From contig JBLDXI010000021.1 of the NCBI GenBank assembly GCA_047495785.1, positions 1,674,001-1,738,000 on the forward strand: DNA of 64,000 nucleotides, read 5' to 3'. Below the pieces are notes generated by a model. That model was not told where the DNA came from. It ran no database searches and saw only the letters and a list, made by a program, of their open reading frames with translations. Made by a program: the position numbers and the translations under genes. Position 1 is the stretch's first letter. The number at the start of each line of letters is the position of its first letter. Below are positions 33,553-46,541 of this stretch, in pieces. The stretch is from Lepidodermella squamata (Eukaryota; Gastrotricha).

Positions 33553-34131
33553 ATGCCTCCAGTAGCGGTGATGGTGGCCTCCGGCGCTACTGTCGCCTTA
33601 TCGACGGTACTGACGGCTGTAAGTTTTTTGGTTTTGCTGGCAATCGCTGCAATAGTCCTAATGAATTGCTTTGACTGTTATGCAACCCCTGCTCCGGTTA
33701 TTATGACTCATCATCCTCAAGTTGTTGGATACGGTGGACCCGTTGTTGCTTCCCCGGGCGTTGTCATGGGGGGCCCTGTAATATCAGCTCCTGTCGGAGG
33801 AGTATATTATGGCGGCGGTGGATATTACGGTGGCGGTTTCGGGTCTGGCTTCACAACTGGTGTTGTAGCTGGCGCTGTCATGAGCGACATGGCCTTTGGT
33901 CATCATCATCACGGCGGAGGTTATTATTCAGACAACGACACCATTATTAACAACAACACCACTATCATCGAAAACAATACTTACAGCGACATGACAACTA
34001 ACGATTTTGGAGGTGGCGGTGGAGGTTACGGCGGTGGATTCGACAACGGCGGTGGATTTGACAACGGCGGTGGATTCGACACCGGAGGTGGATTTGACGG
34101 CGGAGGGGGCGGATACGATGGCGGATTTTAG
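33553..34131 (+). CDS. Gly-rich, His/Asn-containing single-pass membrane protein, unknown function
   Basis: Single-exon frame of 192 aa with ATG at 33553. Residues about 15-38 form a hydrophobic helix, followed by a Cys pair (NCFDCYAT) that could be palmitoylated. The rest is Gly/Tyr-rich (GGVYYGGGGYYGGGF), with an HHHH run, an Asn/Thr-rich block (IINNNTTIIENN) and terminal FDNGGG repeats in five or six near-copies. The organisation resembles small Gly-rich secretory or cuticle-associated proteins, but no family is recognised. Codons are varied along the repeats, which argues for selection on protein. A stop TAG ends the frame at 34131. Confidence 0.65.
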   Translation: MPPVAVMVASGATVALSTVLTAVSFLVLLAIAAIVLMNCFDCYATPAPVIMTHHPQVVGYGGPVVASPGVVMGGPVISAPVGGVYYGGGGYYGGGFGSGFTTGVVAGAVMSDMAFGHHHHGGGYYSDNDTIINNNTTIIENNTYSDMTTNDFGGGGGGYGGGFDNGGGFDNGGGFDTGGGFDGGGGGYDGGF

Positions 34132-34720
34132 TCACACGCTAAAGCACCAGTGCATTTTCTGATGTTATTTTACATTTTGAATATTGTATTATTGTACTGA
34201 TTTATTAAGGCGATGTAGACGAGTTATCGAACATTATGCCTTTTCGAAACCTGGTCTTTGAAATGCCAAATTAGCACCATGAAGATTAATCGGCATCGGA
34301 ATTCGAATCTATAGTTTTAAATGTAGCATCTTGGCTATTGAGACATCTCACCTTCGGGGAATAAATAAATTAAATTATCTATAATTCCTCGATTCTGACT
34401 ACCCTTTGCTCAGCTTGGATCCAGGAATTGTGAATTACGGACATTGATAGTTTTCGATTGACTGAATGTATTTTCAGTAACTGGTCAGTTCTTGTTCTAT
34501 CTGCTATTGTTTTAAAACTAGTCGCTAGTTCACCATAACTCTTTCTCAAATGTCATCTAGTCCCTGTGCCTGTTTTTTTATTATCAATTTGCGTTTATTT
34601 TTTTAACTGTAATAAAGTTATTTTCGCAATGAAAATCGACGAATCGATGATATAAGTATCTGTTATTATGTGCCAATGAACTTTAATTTTAGATCAAATT
34701 AATGTTGGAAAGCATTTGCA
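34132..34720. other. intergenic region before DNAAF9
   Basis: About 590 bp, with AATAAA-type signals (for example near 34361) for the preceding gene. An acceptor-like tttaattttag ends at 34692, 28 nt before the DNAAF9 ATG. Confidence 0.45.
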
Positions 34721-37700
34721 ATGCTCAAAATTCCATCAATTTCAAATGGCAATTGCACGCATATCCGGATCAACCTAGTGCAGCAGCTATTATCGAAGAA
34801 AACCGACTCAAGTGCTGTTTTATGCATTGCTGGTATCGACAGCTTCTACGATACAGCTCCTCTGCACCTCTCAGATTTCCTTTTCCCGAATTTTCGTGAC
34901 CAAGATGCTAAGCGTAAAATCATCTCTGACGATGAGGAGCTTGACGAGGATTTGTTATTCTGTGTTGACAAATCGGGCACCTCAATTTACTGTAATCCTT
35001 TCAACTATTCCAAGCTCTTGACATCATCGTTTGGGGTCAGTAGAATTCGATTTTACTGTCTGGATGAGGAAAAGGTGAATACGAATATTGTCAGCTCTAT
35101 TGTCAGCATTCACTGTATTCTTCAGTTCACCAACTCAGATCATGCTGAGGAGTACAAAATCAGATGTCTATCACACTTCACGAATCATGGCAATAAATTT
35201 GCGATTCCATTCACTTCAGCGGCTCCTGAAGGTAAGCAACCTGCACATTTTGAGCACCATGTAAATTGCATTTTAAAACTTTTAGACAAAGTAAACCCAA
35301 TTGAAAAATGGCCCTTGATTCAGGCATACGCAATAGAGGATTACGGAAAGTGAGCTAATATTGTAGCTTCTATTATAGCTTACTAATGTTGGTTTGTAAA
35401 TCATTATTTTCAGGCGCGGGTTTTTCACGCTAAAACATGAGGTGAGTCGAACGACTTTCCAACATGTACCCCAAATATATTTCTTTGATTTTTAGGTCGT
35501 GAACTTCAGTACTTGGTTTTCTCATCTTGTTACCGAACTCGTTGATTTTCAAAGCTTATCAATAAATCTGATCCCAAAGGTTCATCAATTTTCTAGTAAT
35601 AGTCTCTTAGTTGACCTTCTATCACATTTTCATAGCTATTACCAGCGTTTGCTCTACAATGGACTAATCTAATAGCTGCTATCCGGGCTGTTGCTGACAA
35701 CCCTTCGCTCTTGGATAAAATTCGATTTGCTGAAGTAAATTTAAGCGCTTTCCAAATTTCTCAGGGATTATTTCATTCTTATTTGCAGACATTTGAATCA
35801 TACGCCATTCATGGTAATGCAGCAAATGGCATCGAAAGTTTGGACGTGTCAAATTACGCTTTAGTCCAACCCGCTTGCGATTTCAACTCAGCCTCATGTT
35901 CAAAGTTATCTAACCTTTCGGCAGTTACTAAGGAGTCACACTCGGCGAATTTTAAGAGTGTTTTCAATAGCCAAGGAGCTATAGTCTGTTTCTTGAAATC
36001 GCCGGCGTCACCGACATTTGCTTGCGGAAGGACACTCTTCGTTCAAACAAAAGCTGGTAAGTTCTTTAATTTTCTTTCAGATTTATTGCTGTGCGTCATT
36101 GTCAGCTTTCACAAGTTGATGATAGCGAGCATGATATTAGCAATATTTAAACAGTAACAAAACATACGAATTAGCAAGGAACCATTTTTCAATATACTAC
36201 AAAGCCTCGTTGTTCAGATATAAAATTTAGGCGAGTGCGAGCCTAAAGAGAGGCCGAATTCTTGCAGCCAACGTGTCATGCGTCATTTATCGGATCACAG
36301 AAAGACGGGAGCGTGTAAGGAGAGAAGACTTCAAACAGTAGATTGCATTACCACTAAGTTACTGGCTTCCTGCTCCTGCTGATAAGCCGACAATTTATCC
36401 GATGGTGACATGCACTTCACCTGGGGAGTTCGGCTATTTTTTATAATAGGCTTCAGAGGCTTTGTTTGCTTTGTGCTGTTCAGGGTTCCATTTTCGTAAG
36501 GTTGGTGGCCATTGCCATTGCCATTTCCATTGGCGTGGCTGTTAGTTAGGCTGTTTGAGTAGTTCGCATCGTGCTTCAGCGATCCGTTTCCGTTCATCCA
36601 AGTAGGAGGATGAGAATCATGATAGCCGTTCGATTCTACATCGCCCTTCTTCAGGTATCCATTACCATTGGCGTGCCCGTTTGCATATCCGTTCATTTGA
36701 CCATTGTCTGTAAGGTCTAACCTGGCAATAGGCTCAATAGACGCTATATCTCCCTACGAAAAGATGAGATTTATGGAAAATTGAAAAGGTCACCAGGAGC
36801 AGCTTACCTGATTGCAAGGTTCGTCGAATGCATCATCTCCCAAGCAACACGAACAGCATACTCTGGCGAGACTTTGCCGAAAGCGTTCCATGTGACAGAC
36901 AAGAAGGAGAAATAGGATTCCGAATTGGGTGTAGAAAAACAGCTTGAAGACTAGCTGACTGCCCTGCATAAGCGCAATCGGAGTGAAAACTTCGTTCGAA
37001 TCTTTAAAAGATCCTTCTTTAAGAGCAGCGCCGAAGTTTCTCAGTAAAAATTGAGTCGTAACGTGAGGCAACGTGAGAACTGCGTAACAGATGCAGGTCG
37101 CAATTATTGATCGGTTGAGTTGGACTTCAGATTCCGGCTGGCGAATTGTTACCAGCAAGTTATTGCCGTTGCCTTGTGGCATGAAACTCGCTCCCTTGCC
37201 ATCGGGAAGATTCCTAGTAGAAGAGAAAATAGAAAAAAATATGCGATATCGTATCGCAAAGTTTCAGCCTACTTGTAATTTCCATTGGCAGAGATTTTTT
37301 TGCCAGCCTGATAGCCGTTAGCTTTACCGAGGCGTGGCGATGGGGCGCGATGGGATATTATAATGCTATTTCCACGAGCATTAATTTGGGCATTATTTGC
37401 CGGAATCGTTGTCGTAATGATGCGGCAACGAGTCCCACCGTTTCGAAGAATCACTCCGGCGGTGACCAAAAGCAGCGGATAAGGGATCAAAAAGGTGATG
37501 CTTTGGATGTACCAGTAATACATGACCGTGTACTCCATTGTGTTGACAGTCATTGTCTTTGACAATCTAAAATTGATACCTCGGTAATGACTGATTATGA
37601 AAGATAAAGAGTGAATTACCGATAAATTGTCGAATTGGAGTTAACATCAGTCAACGTTTTGATTTCTTAAAAAAATTGATCAACGGTAACAAAGAGATAT

Positions 37701-40700
37701 CGTGAGATAGGAAGTCAAAATTACCATATGCCCAGAATTCAGGCAGAACGCTGATCAAACAGGTTGCATAGACGAGAATAGTAAGAACCAAAGCTTGCGA
37801 TTTCGAACACAGCGAAGTAAGGCGCTTTTGGCATACAGTGACAAGGCATTCTATGGTCATCACTATAACCATCCAGCAGCTGACGTACCACAGCCATTCA
37901 TGCAGAGCTCGGCAATAAATCTAGAAAAAATCACGTGTAAGATCCCGTTGAAATCCGAAATATCGCGGCTAACCTGAACTCTCTGCACGAAATTAATACG
38001 GCCGGTGTAATTTTCGATGTGCAAAACGCCAGCAGTGGCCAATAATAGCCAGTTAGACAAGGCCAGGGTGAATAAATAGACCTCAGTTGAGCTTTCAAGT
38101 TGACGCGACAACGCCAAAACAGTGCTGAAACTGAAGATGAATCCCGATACGATGATCATCGGAAGGCCGTAGAAGAATATTTGCTCGCACAACACGCGCC
38201 ACGGGTCGCCGGTCAAGATGATGGGCACAGGACTTGCGGCATATTTCAGCAAATCCAACTCGTCAGTGGCGACCACTGGCGGTAAAGAGGATGGTGAAAA
38301 AATGCAATCTATCGGCAACGTTCCATCCTCGGGTATCATGGCCGTGCAGTTGTTCGGCATGCCCATAACCAGTTCGGACAAATCGTCCATTCTGTGGTTC
38401 GAGTGATTAAAAACGTTCAGTTAAACTCTCAGCTGAAGATCGAGCTGTTTAAAAATCTATATAAATCGTAAAACATGAAATTATATAGATTGCGAGGAAA
38501 TGAGTGGTGTTTGCAAAGTTGTTGTGCAAATTTCCGCAAATGCTAGAATAGTTTACTGCTTGTTGACGGCACATTATTAGCAAGTTGGGTGTCCCTTGCC
38601 GAACAACCGCGCGCTTTCACTCGGCTTCAAGAGGCTCGCAAAACGGCGCCCTCGATCGAAGGTGCCCGTTGTTCGTGCCGATGAAGAGCACTGAAATGCG
38701 GTGAGCGGCTTCCGAACGCCCATAAATTTTTAATGCAAACCCTTTGTTCTGTCGCTGCATTATATGCAACGTGCGCAATATCAATTTGCTGCGTTGTTTT
38801 GAGACCAATAACGTGAGACCGATGAGCACGAAATATAATGAGGAAACGAGTTGTGCCTGGCTGTTTTAAAACCTGCATGGCCCTAGAGTCAATCGTCTTT
38901 GCCAACAGTACGATATACTGCGCCGCAAACATCTGAATATTCGTGAATAAACAAAAATTTGGCGTAGAAGACAAGTGTGATAGCGTTAGTTTGGGCCGGG
39001 CACATGCTGGTCGACGCATCGAGTGTTTATTGCCTGAGTCGTGAAGCCGACATAATTATGAGACTAGTAATTTGTCCCCTGCGCCTTTATCTAGCATTGC
39101 CAGAAAATAACCACAGCTGTACGAATATATATGAAGTATATTTATAGATTTTTGAGAAAGCTATTTTTGACAAATAAAGACAAATGCGACTAGTGTTCGC
39201 CGTGATATGTCACGCTGATGGCGATGCTTTCGTCAAGTAGAAACATCGACCAGGTGAGCAGCGCGTGTTTTGCGCCTGGGCAGTGAATAGCTCCGCACAT
39301 CGGCGCGCGCAGGCAGTATCTTTTTGATAATTTTCGCATCCGCGCGCGCGCGCTCTTGCTCACGGCATGCGATCGAGTGATGAAAAAAGAAGGCATCGTC
39401 AATGTAGCATAATAAAATAATAGTAGAGTAATAACACTTCAAAACGAGATCGACGAATAAAGTGGTTGCCGCAGAAGTCAAATTGCAGCTTGTTGTCTTG
39501 TGCCTTTTTTCCGAGCGGTAAATTACAAGCATTCGCCGGCACCAGAGCGCATTCAAGCGCACATCGCATTTACAAATTGCCTGTTGTCAGGATTATTGAT
39601 AAAAAACACACCACTTGATAGCTTTTCGTAATCTGGCTTGTTTTTCAAGAATTATATAGGTAGTAGCTAGTGGCGCTGATAGAAGAAGAGCTTTAAAAGC
39701 AAACAATAATATCATGGATATTATAAATAAGCGGCTAAAAAGTGGATGAGAAATGTCTGTCGAAAAAGCTAGCGAAGCACATGCTAGCCCAGAGCAAATT
39801 GTAAAAATGTGCGCACATTTGCTGAGCGGTGCGCGCGTGTCGATATTGAATGCAAAAATTGGAAGCATCGCATTAAAACAACAACAATATTCGCGCTTGG
39901 CTGGTGAATGTTGCGCTTAAAAACCGCGAGAGGAACATCTTTTATTTATTTACAAGATGATACGGTACGCACACGTCTAATGCGCACATGATCGCGGTAA
40001 ACAGCAATAATGGATAGTCGTATTATAGTCTTAATAGCAGTTTCAGTCAGAATGGTATAGTTCTAGAAATAATAAAGTAGAGTCAGGTCATTGATTTCAA
40101 GCACTCGAAGCCGTGAAAAGGCACTCGAATAATGCGCGGCACGTGTCTACTAGTGGCATTGAAAAAGTGCAGCGAAACACGTTTTTATCGTTTCTGCCGA
40201 AGTATACACGAAAACTGACTCGAGGCGAGAGCAGGGAGCGAGTGATAGAGTGAAGATATCAGTGCGCGTTTATTGCCCCACACTCGAGCGAGCATCGCCT
40301 GTGTATTGTCTGTATATTTTGTTGCCATCGCAGCGAATCGGCGCTTTGCCAAAAGTATATCGTACCTCGCAGGCTACCTATTACGTGTTAGCCTCAAAGA
40401 CAGCCGTGAAAATGGTATCAGCAGGCTCGAAGCAAGTAGTTAATAGTGGGGCACGCATAAAAACGTGCGGGGCGTTTCGAGTCGAAGCATAAACACACCT
40501 TTTATCGTATAACGATCGCATGCCTGATTCTTAGTTGTTGGGCGATTTTTATATTGTTGTCCATGTTATATATTACGTGTTTAATAATCAAATTGCCTGT
40601 AACACTACCTGACAAATGCACGAGAAATGGCAACATATCAGTCCGAATGAAATAGATCCGTTACCGCCTACCGGCGGTTTTCTACAAGGCGCAGCTCGTA

Positions 40701-43700
40701 GCGTGCTCTAGATTTGCCTGTGCTACACATTTATAGACAAAAGCAATGGAGAGCCACTGTTTCAGCGCATCAGCGATCGACGAGAAGTTATCAACGAGGC
40801 CATGAAGTAGAATGTTTACCCGTTGTGAACGATGTGTTTGTATGTATATACATATTATAATAACCGGCTATCCTAAACACGGCCTGGAATGCCGCCGGGT
40901 TTTTATTTCCCAGTGATAGTGTCGGTTTGCGCGAGAGCAGGGAGCGGCAAAAGATAAGAGACGATGTGCGAGATGTGTATAAGAAATAATAAAACCGTGT
41001 TGGCAGGCGCTTAGCAGCTGGCGATACTGCGTCTCAGACCCGAGCAAAATGACGTGTGCTTCTGCGGTTTATGTTGCAAGACAGACCTGGGGGCCTATTG
41101 TAGACGGCCCACTTGGTCACATGTTTGTTTGAGCAACAATAGCCAATATCAAGGTATGGCCGAAGAAGGTTTTTTTTGGCAAACAGCCATTCGAGCCAAA
41201 TATCAAAGAGCAAAAAACAGTTGTCTATAAATTTTGAATTCGCAAAAGGTCGACATTTATCTCAACTTGGGAATTGCCTCGCCCAAATAAGCGATGCGCC
41301 ACCTTTAACCTAATAAACCGAGAAATACGATGTTGATGTTTGAAATAGAAGAATTCTAATGGCGTCGTATTAGTAGACGGCCAATTTAAAAAAACGCATA
41401 GAACTGCCCCCACCTACTGTAGTGTCACGCGTTAATTCAGGAGTAAAATTGCGCGTATTAAAATAAATTGCGAGCATAATGATTTTTCATTATGCCTTGA
41501 TGCCTGAAATCAAATTCGTTTTACATAAAAATCGTTGTTGTTGATGTGTAAATTGAATGAAGAGAGCAAATAATAGCGGTGGTGAAGCGGCGGAATCGTA
41601 AAATGGACCCCTGCACTTAATAAATACCCGGCTCCAAGTGCAAATTTACAAAAGGCGCCAGATAAAACATCATTGCAAAGAAATATCTGCTCTAGTTTCG
41701 ATATAAATTAAGCGCCTCGACGCTTATGGTACAAAGTCAAAACGTGTGATTTTTCACGTATCGCGCCATCAAAGCTGCTACGATACAACATTATGAATGG
41801 AGTGTAGACTCTTGGCGACGCGAAAAGTAGCCGCCTAAGAGGCGCCTTCCTAAAATAATTGGCTATTCGGCGCCAATCCTGGCGCCTGTTTCCTATGCCT
41901 GGTCCGCGTATGTAATTCGGCAGTTGGAGCTCGGCACTCCCTCTCTCGATGATTCTAGTCAGTGAACAGATAGGCGTAGTCTGAAATTTACCGTATTTTT
42001 GCCGCCTGACTAGGCAGCATTTATGGCAAATGGCAGGCGTCGACAGGGCGACAAAAATTGTGTAGTGTAGCAATACAATAATAATATTATCACAGCCACA
42101 CACTTTAGTATTTGACTAACGATGTACTACATCATGCCGTATGCCGAAGGGATAAGGATAATATATCGTAGCGGAAGAGGCGTTGTCGAGGTTGCGCAAT
42201 TCGGCACGTGGCCATGGCGCGACTTCTGACGGTGGATGCATCGTAGAAATAATATATTAGCAAAAATTAAGGGCCATCTGTCTGATTTTGGCGCGCACAT
42301 CAGGAAACGAGCGATAGGCTACGACGTGGCCGCCAGACCGATCTGCCTTTGAATCATCGGCCAGCATGCGTCGCCGGCGGAAGGCAGGGGTGCATGAGCC
42401 GGATTTCGTTAAGCAGCCATGTAAACTCTTTTATTAGCGTCACGAGCGCGTGGGCAGATGGTCGCCGGTGGTGGTTTCAGCTCCATCCTAGATTATAGAC
42501 CACAATCCTAGGGTGATCATCGAAATCATTGCCGAAAATATGCTAGTTTTAATTGCTGTATAATTAAAAGCATTCTTGGGGAGACAGAGTGCCAATGTGA
42601 GAAGCAGCAACTTGTATAGGCTTCGCCGGATGGTGTAAAAACAATTTTCATTGAGAGAAAACTTGCGAATTATTTACACCATTAAAAATACGGCCCCAAC
42701 TTAGGCATCGATTATAAGTTATAAGAGTTATAAGAAAATAGCCGATAGGGCTGCTGATGGGCAGTAGAAGCGCGCTTGTTTACATTTGATTGGTGGCAGA
42801 GGAGGATGATGACCGGCAGAGAAAAATCTCAGCAGCAAATATAATGAAGCCTGACGGCTTTGGCATACTGCCGGAAAAAAAAACCCATAAATCGACGACC
42901 CAATTGATTATGAATGACAGGAATGTAATATCTTCGATGTTTTACTATTAAATCGTGCTGCGCATATTGCGAGTGATTATTCCCGGCTGCTGGGCGCTTC
43001 GTTAAATGCCGAGCTATCATCGAGATTGAAGATGCTCATGCTACTGCTGCCGTGGCGAAAATTCGCCACACTCCAAATTAGCAAATCGATTCGAGTTTGC
43101 ATTAATTTGTGCGCTGGCGACATGGAGCGCATTTATTTATTGTAACACAAGCGCGTCGCTGCGATTACAAACGTATGAGGGGGCCCATCGCGGCAATCAC
43201 CCCCGCCGCGGTTTTCAGCTTTCAGCTTTCAGTCGGCTGACTGACCTAGGGCTGGCGCGACGGTGATCGAGTCCAGTACACATATTATTAATAATAAGTT
43301 GCCGGTTTATTACGGCGCGTCTGGGGCCGAGTAGCTAAGACCAGGCTTCGGAACCGCGCGCGCGGGTCAAAGTAGGCACGCCGCTCGTTTCCCGACGTCT
43401 TATCTACGAAGGATATAATTTAAATTAAATAGCGCCGAAACAAGGAAAACGCATCTTTCGTGTACACAACGTAGCGCGGCGCCTTCTGGGAGCGAAGCGT
43501 GTTGTTGACTCTTGTTAGTTGTCAACTCGATCTTTTACATGCGAGAGGCGTGGTTTTCGCGGTTTCACTTTTGCTATCATAGAGACGCGCAGCCACGTGT
43601 TGTTGGCCAGTTTCAATTTCTTTACTATATACAAATTATGCCCGTATCCAAACAGATGGCTTCGTTTATAACGCGAGTTTGAATCGACGCGAACATAACT

Positions 43701-46541
43701 CATATAATGCGGAGACATTTTCAAGCTATGATTTTTGTTTTAAAAACGATATGAGAAGCTGTTTGTTTTCCTGGCAGGCTTATATTGAATTTCGCGATAT
43801 GATGAAAAATACCTAATTGCATTTATTTTTAAACAGGCCAAAACAGCGAAGAGCAAGAGCTGTTACGCTGTCTGTATAAAGGCCTAGTCGAAGCAACAGA
43901 GTACGCAATCTCAGAGTATGTGGCAATGACCGATATCAATTGTAAGGATGCTGTTCAAAAATCTGAAAAGGTGTTCCTGAAAGCCTTCCACGCAAAATTG
44001 GCTGAGATGCATGTAACACCGACAGCTGAACACTCGTTTGCAATCGATGATGTTCACTCAGCAGCTGAATTAGCAGGCCTCCAGTTTCCGAAGGCTAAAT
44101 ATGTGCTCAGTGCTGCTTTCATCCCGCTGCCTTCAAGTTCAACGGGCAAAGTCGGGGTGCTGTTTGCGGACACGTTTTTGCCCGTTAGAGTGTTTTCAAG
44201 TGATAGCGGGCTCTACTACGCCCAGCCGTTTTGGCTCACCAGTGGAATACCCCGATATTCGAATTTAAGGAATCTTGATTTGCAAAGAATGATTGCCAGC
44301 TCGCATAGCAATGAATCACAAGGTAGCGAGGGGACGATAACGTTGTTCGGGAGCCAAATGGCAATAACTGCCTTCTTCCCGAAACAATCTGCCTTGTTCG
44401 CTGACGCTATTCAAGTAATGGCAATGAAATTGTCTCTGTCAAAACTTGACGTGATGCTTGAATTATCAAACGGAACCACGGTGAATTTGGACGGCTCGCT
44501 TGACATTGTGAAAATAAATTGCTTCGAACAATCATCGCCGCCCGGGGATTTCGAAGCCACCTTTGTCGAAATTCATTTTTCGATGCGTAGTCGAAAAAAT
44601 GCGACGTTTCCTTTTGAAGCAGCACAAGCGAGCGATTCAGCCAATAGTTCAGGCGATAACATCTTGCTTCTGTGTATTTTGGCTAAAACGATGCCCCATC
44701 GTGAATTCTACCGCCTCGTCCTGCCTACCTGGGGCAACAAGGACCCTAGCAATCCGGAAAAATCTGCGGAGAAGATAGTTCACCTGAAAAATGGCACTCG
44801 TCACATGGCGAAATTGTTCGTTGAGCTTGCTTAAATTAAACAAAACTTAATAGCTTTTTTTTAATTCTAGTTCAGCCATCGTTAGCAGCCACTTGAAAAA
44901 TGGAACTTCAGCATCGGCGTTACCCCTTAGCTTTTTGAATAACAACTCAACTGCTATTCAGATCTCCGAAGCTCAATTAGTGAACGAGCAAAAATATTTC
45001 CCAACAAAGCGCGAACTGGACTTGGCTCTCACGGGTATTTACCTCGCCGAGGAAATTAATAACGAAGCAAAGAAAATATCCATTCACATTGTTTGCGGAA
45101 TGCCTGAAACTGGGATGGATCAGTTCATCAAGGCCATGCTTATGAAGAAAACCGCTGATGATACCGCATGGCTTGGCAGTTATCCTATTTTAGATTCAAA
45201 TAGCTACGCAGTCAATTTTCGCGATTCATCTCTGCACGTGATCGACGATGAGGCTATTCACCGCCTCCGTCTATTTGTTACCGAAAAGTTGACGACGGAA
45301 AAAATATCGTCAAAGGGCCTGCTGATTTTGACCAGCCCGTTTTTTGCCAACTTACCTTGCCTTATTGCTAAGTTGGAGCGCAATTTCGCTAATCATATTA
45401 CCGTGGGAAGTGATAATTATTCGATTTCCTTCAAATCGGCGATCCTCTGTCTTGATGGCTACTCAGATTTGGTCCAGCCTAATAGGTATGATAGAGCAAT
45501 TTCATGTTTGCCGGGCTTATAATTTTTTAATAGGTCTATCAATCCGATTGCCTTGGAGTATCTTAAACCGGGACTTCTCTCTGCTGTTGTAACCTATTGT
45601 CCACCTAATCGAAATCGCGAGCATCTGCGGGGTCAAAGCTTCGAAGCTGTGCGACGAGCTGTTAAAGCTGTCAACCCCACTCTGGCTGTCTACCGTAACG
45701 TGAATGATATTGACCTGGAATTTTCGCCTTTTTGGAGCCACGAAATGAGCGCTTTTCGAAGCCGATTTTGGACAGACTTCGAACGGGTTCATTATTGCCA
45801 TTCTGTATCATCTGACATTTCGCACCGGCTTTGCTTTACACGATCTGCTCAAGCCGTTACCCTGGTTTTTAAACAGCGTGTTCTTCAAAAAGACAAGCTA
45901 TCCGGACACCTGTACCTGCTGGCGAAAAACGCTTGTGTTAGCGGCCCGTCGATTCATCACTACAACGATGAGGGTGAGCATTTAAGCGCCGAAAATACGC
46001 CTAATACGGTGTCGGCCGATTGGGTCGTTTGGCACGTTGCTGGCGAATTGGCGTTCGCAGAATCCGACGAAGTAGTTCGACTTTCCTTCACACTGCCGCA
46101 ACAAGTTTTCCGCATCTCGCCGTTACACCGCACTGCATCTGAGTACTACTTGACTTTCTATGGCGAAAATTTGAGTGAAAACGTTCTCCGCGATTGGTTG
46201 CGCCAATCTGCTCACAGCCGACCGAGTCAGAAGACGTTGCTGAAAATCGAAGATTTAGCACCTGCGTTTTGGGGCAAATTACAAGCTGAGCATCATTTAG
46301 ATCCACTGCCTGAAGGTTGGTTCTATAATGGAACCTACTATGTCGACTCATCTGGCGAGAAAGCGTACAGACATCCGAGTAAGTTTGAAATATATAGTCT
46401 CATTTTGCATTTTCTTGAATGTGGTTTTTCAATGCAGGTCTGAATGAAATTGCGGCAAAATATGTGGCCAAATACAATGCCGATGTTGAACGAGCCAACT
46501 CGGAAGCCAAATCATCCAAGTTCACGGACCTCTTCGAATAG
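34721..46541 (+). CDS. DNAAF9: Dynein axonemal assembly factor 9 homologue (DNAAF9/C20orf194)
   Basis: Cytoplasmic factor linked to assembly of axonemal dyneins, thus to motile cilia or sperm flagella. CDS join(34721..35074,35126..35231,35286..35349,35414..35441,35496..35579,35636..36056,43837..44815,44871..45485,45534..46378,46438..46541), 1199 aa (human about 1177). N-terminal match: LCIAGIDSFYD, GTSIYCNPFNYSKLL, KWPLIQAYAIEDYGKRGFFTLKHE. C-terminal match: VLRDWLRQSAHSRPSQKTL, HHLDPLPEGWFYNGTYYVD and a final FTDLFE. Exon 4 has only 28 nt. Intron 1 (51 nt) is in-frame and stop-free. Intron 6 (36057-43836, 7,780 nt) is unusually large and contains an antisense GPCR gene. The donors at 35580 and 44816 are weak and the least certain. 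Confidence 0.9.
36331..38390 (-). CDS. Rhodopsin-like GPCR, probable neuropeptide-type receptor
   Basis: Seven-helix receptor encoded antisense inside intron 6 of DNAAF9. CDS complement(join(36331..36753,36808..37213,37273..37566,37620..37665,37725..37920,37974..38390)), 593 aa. The N-terminus has possible N-glycosylation sites (NCT). Helices: TM1 about 71-95, TM2 103-125, TM3 YVSCWMVIVMTIECLVTVC, TM4 LVLTILVYATCLISVLPEF, TM5 YWYIQSITFLIPYPLLLVTAGVIL, TM6 IIATCICYAVLTLPHV, TM7 LVFKLFFYTQFGILFLLLVC. A long Gly/Asn-rich third intracellular loop and a long C-tail with NGxANG repeats follow. The TM3 end reads ECL instead of DRY and TM7 lacks NPxxY. A ligand cannot be assigned; an insect/nematode peptide receptor subgroup is the best guess. 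Confidence 0.75.
38391..43836. other. 5.4-kb gene-free DNA within DNAAF9 intron 6, upstream of the nested GPCR
   Basis: By far the longest non-coding stretch in an otherwise compact window. Only short frames without domains occur (for example 39593-39868 minus and 40250-40492 plus). It contains scattered CG-rich alternations (near 39341-39352 and 43358-43366) and many stretches ending in gcgc. It lies directly 5' of the GPCR, so it is a good candidate for that gene's promoter, distal enhancers and any non-coding first exon. No repeat family was recognised. Confidence 0.5.

Noticed and set aside
39593-39868. Hydrophobic 91-aa minus-strand frame inside the DNAAF9 intron
   Set aside because: Short, AT-driven hydrophobicity with no flanking exons or homology; could be chance in a 5-kb non-coding stretch.
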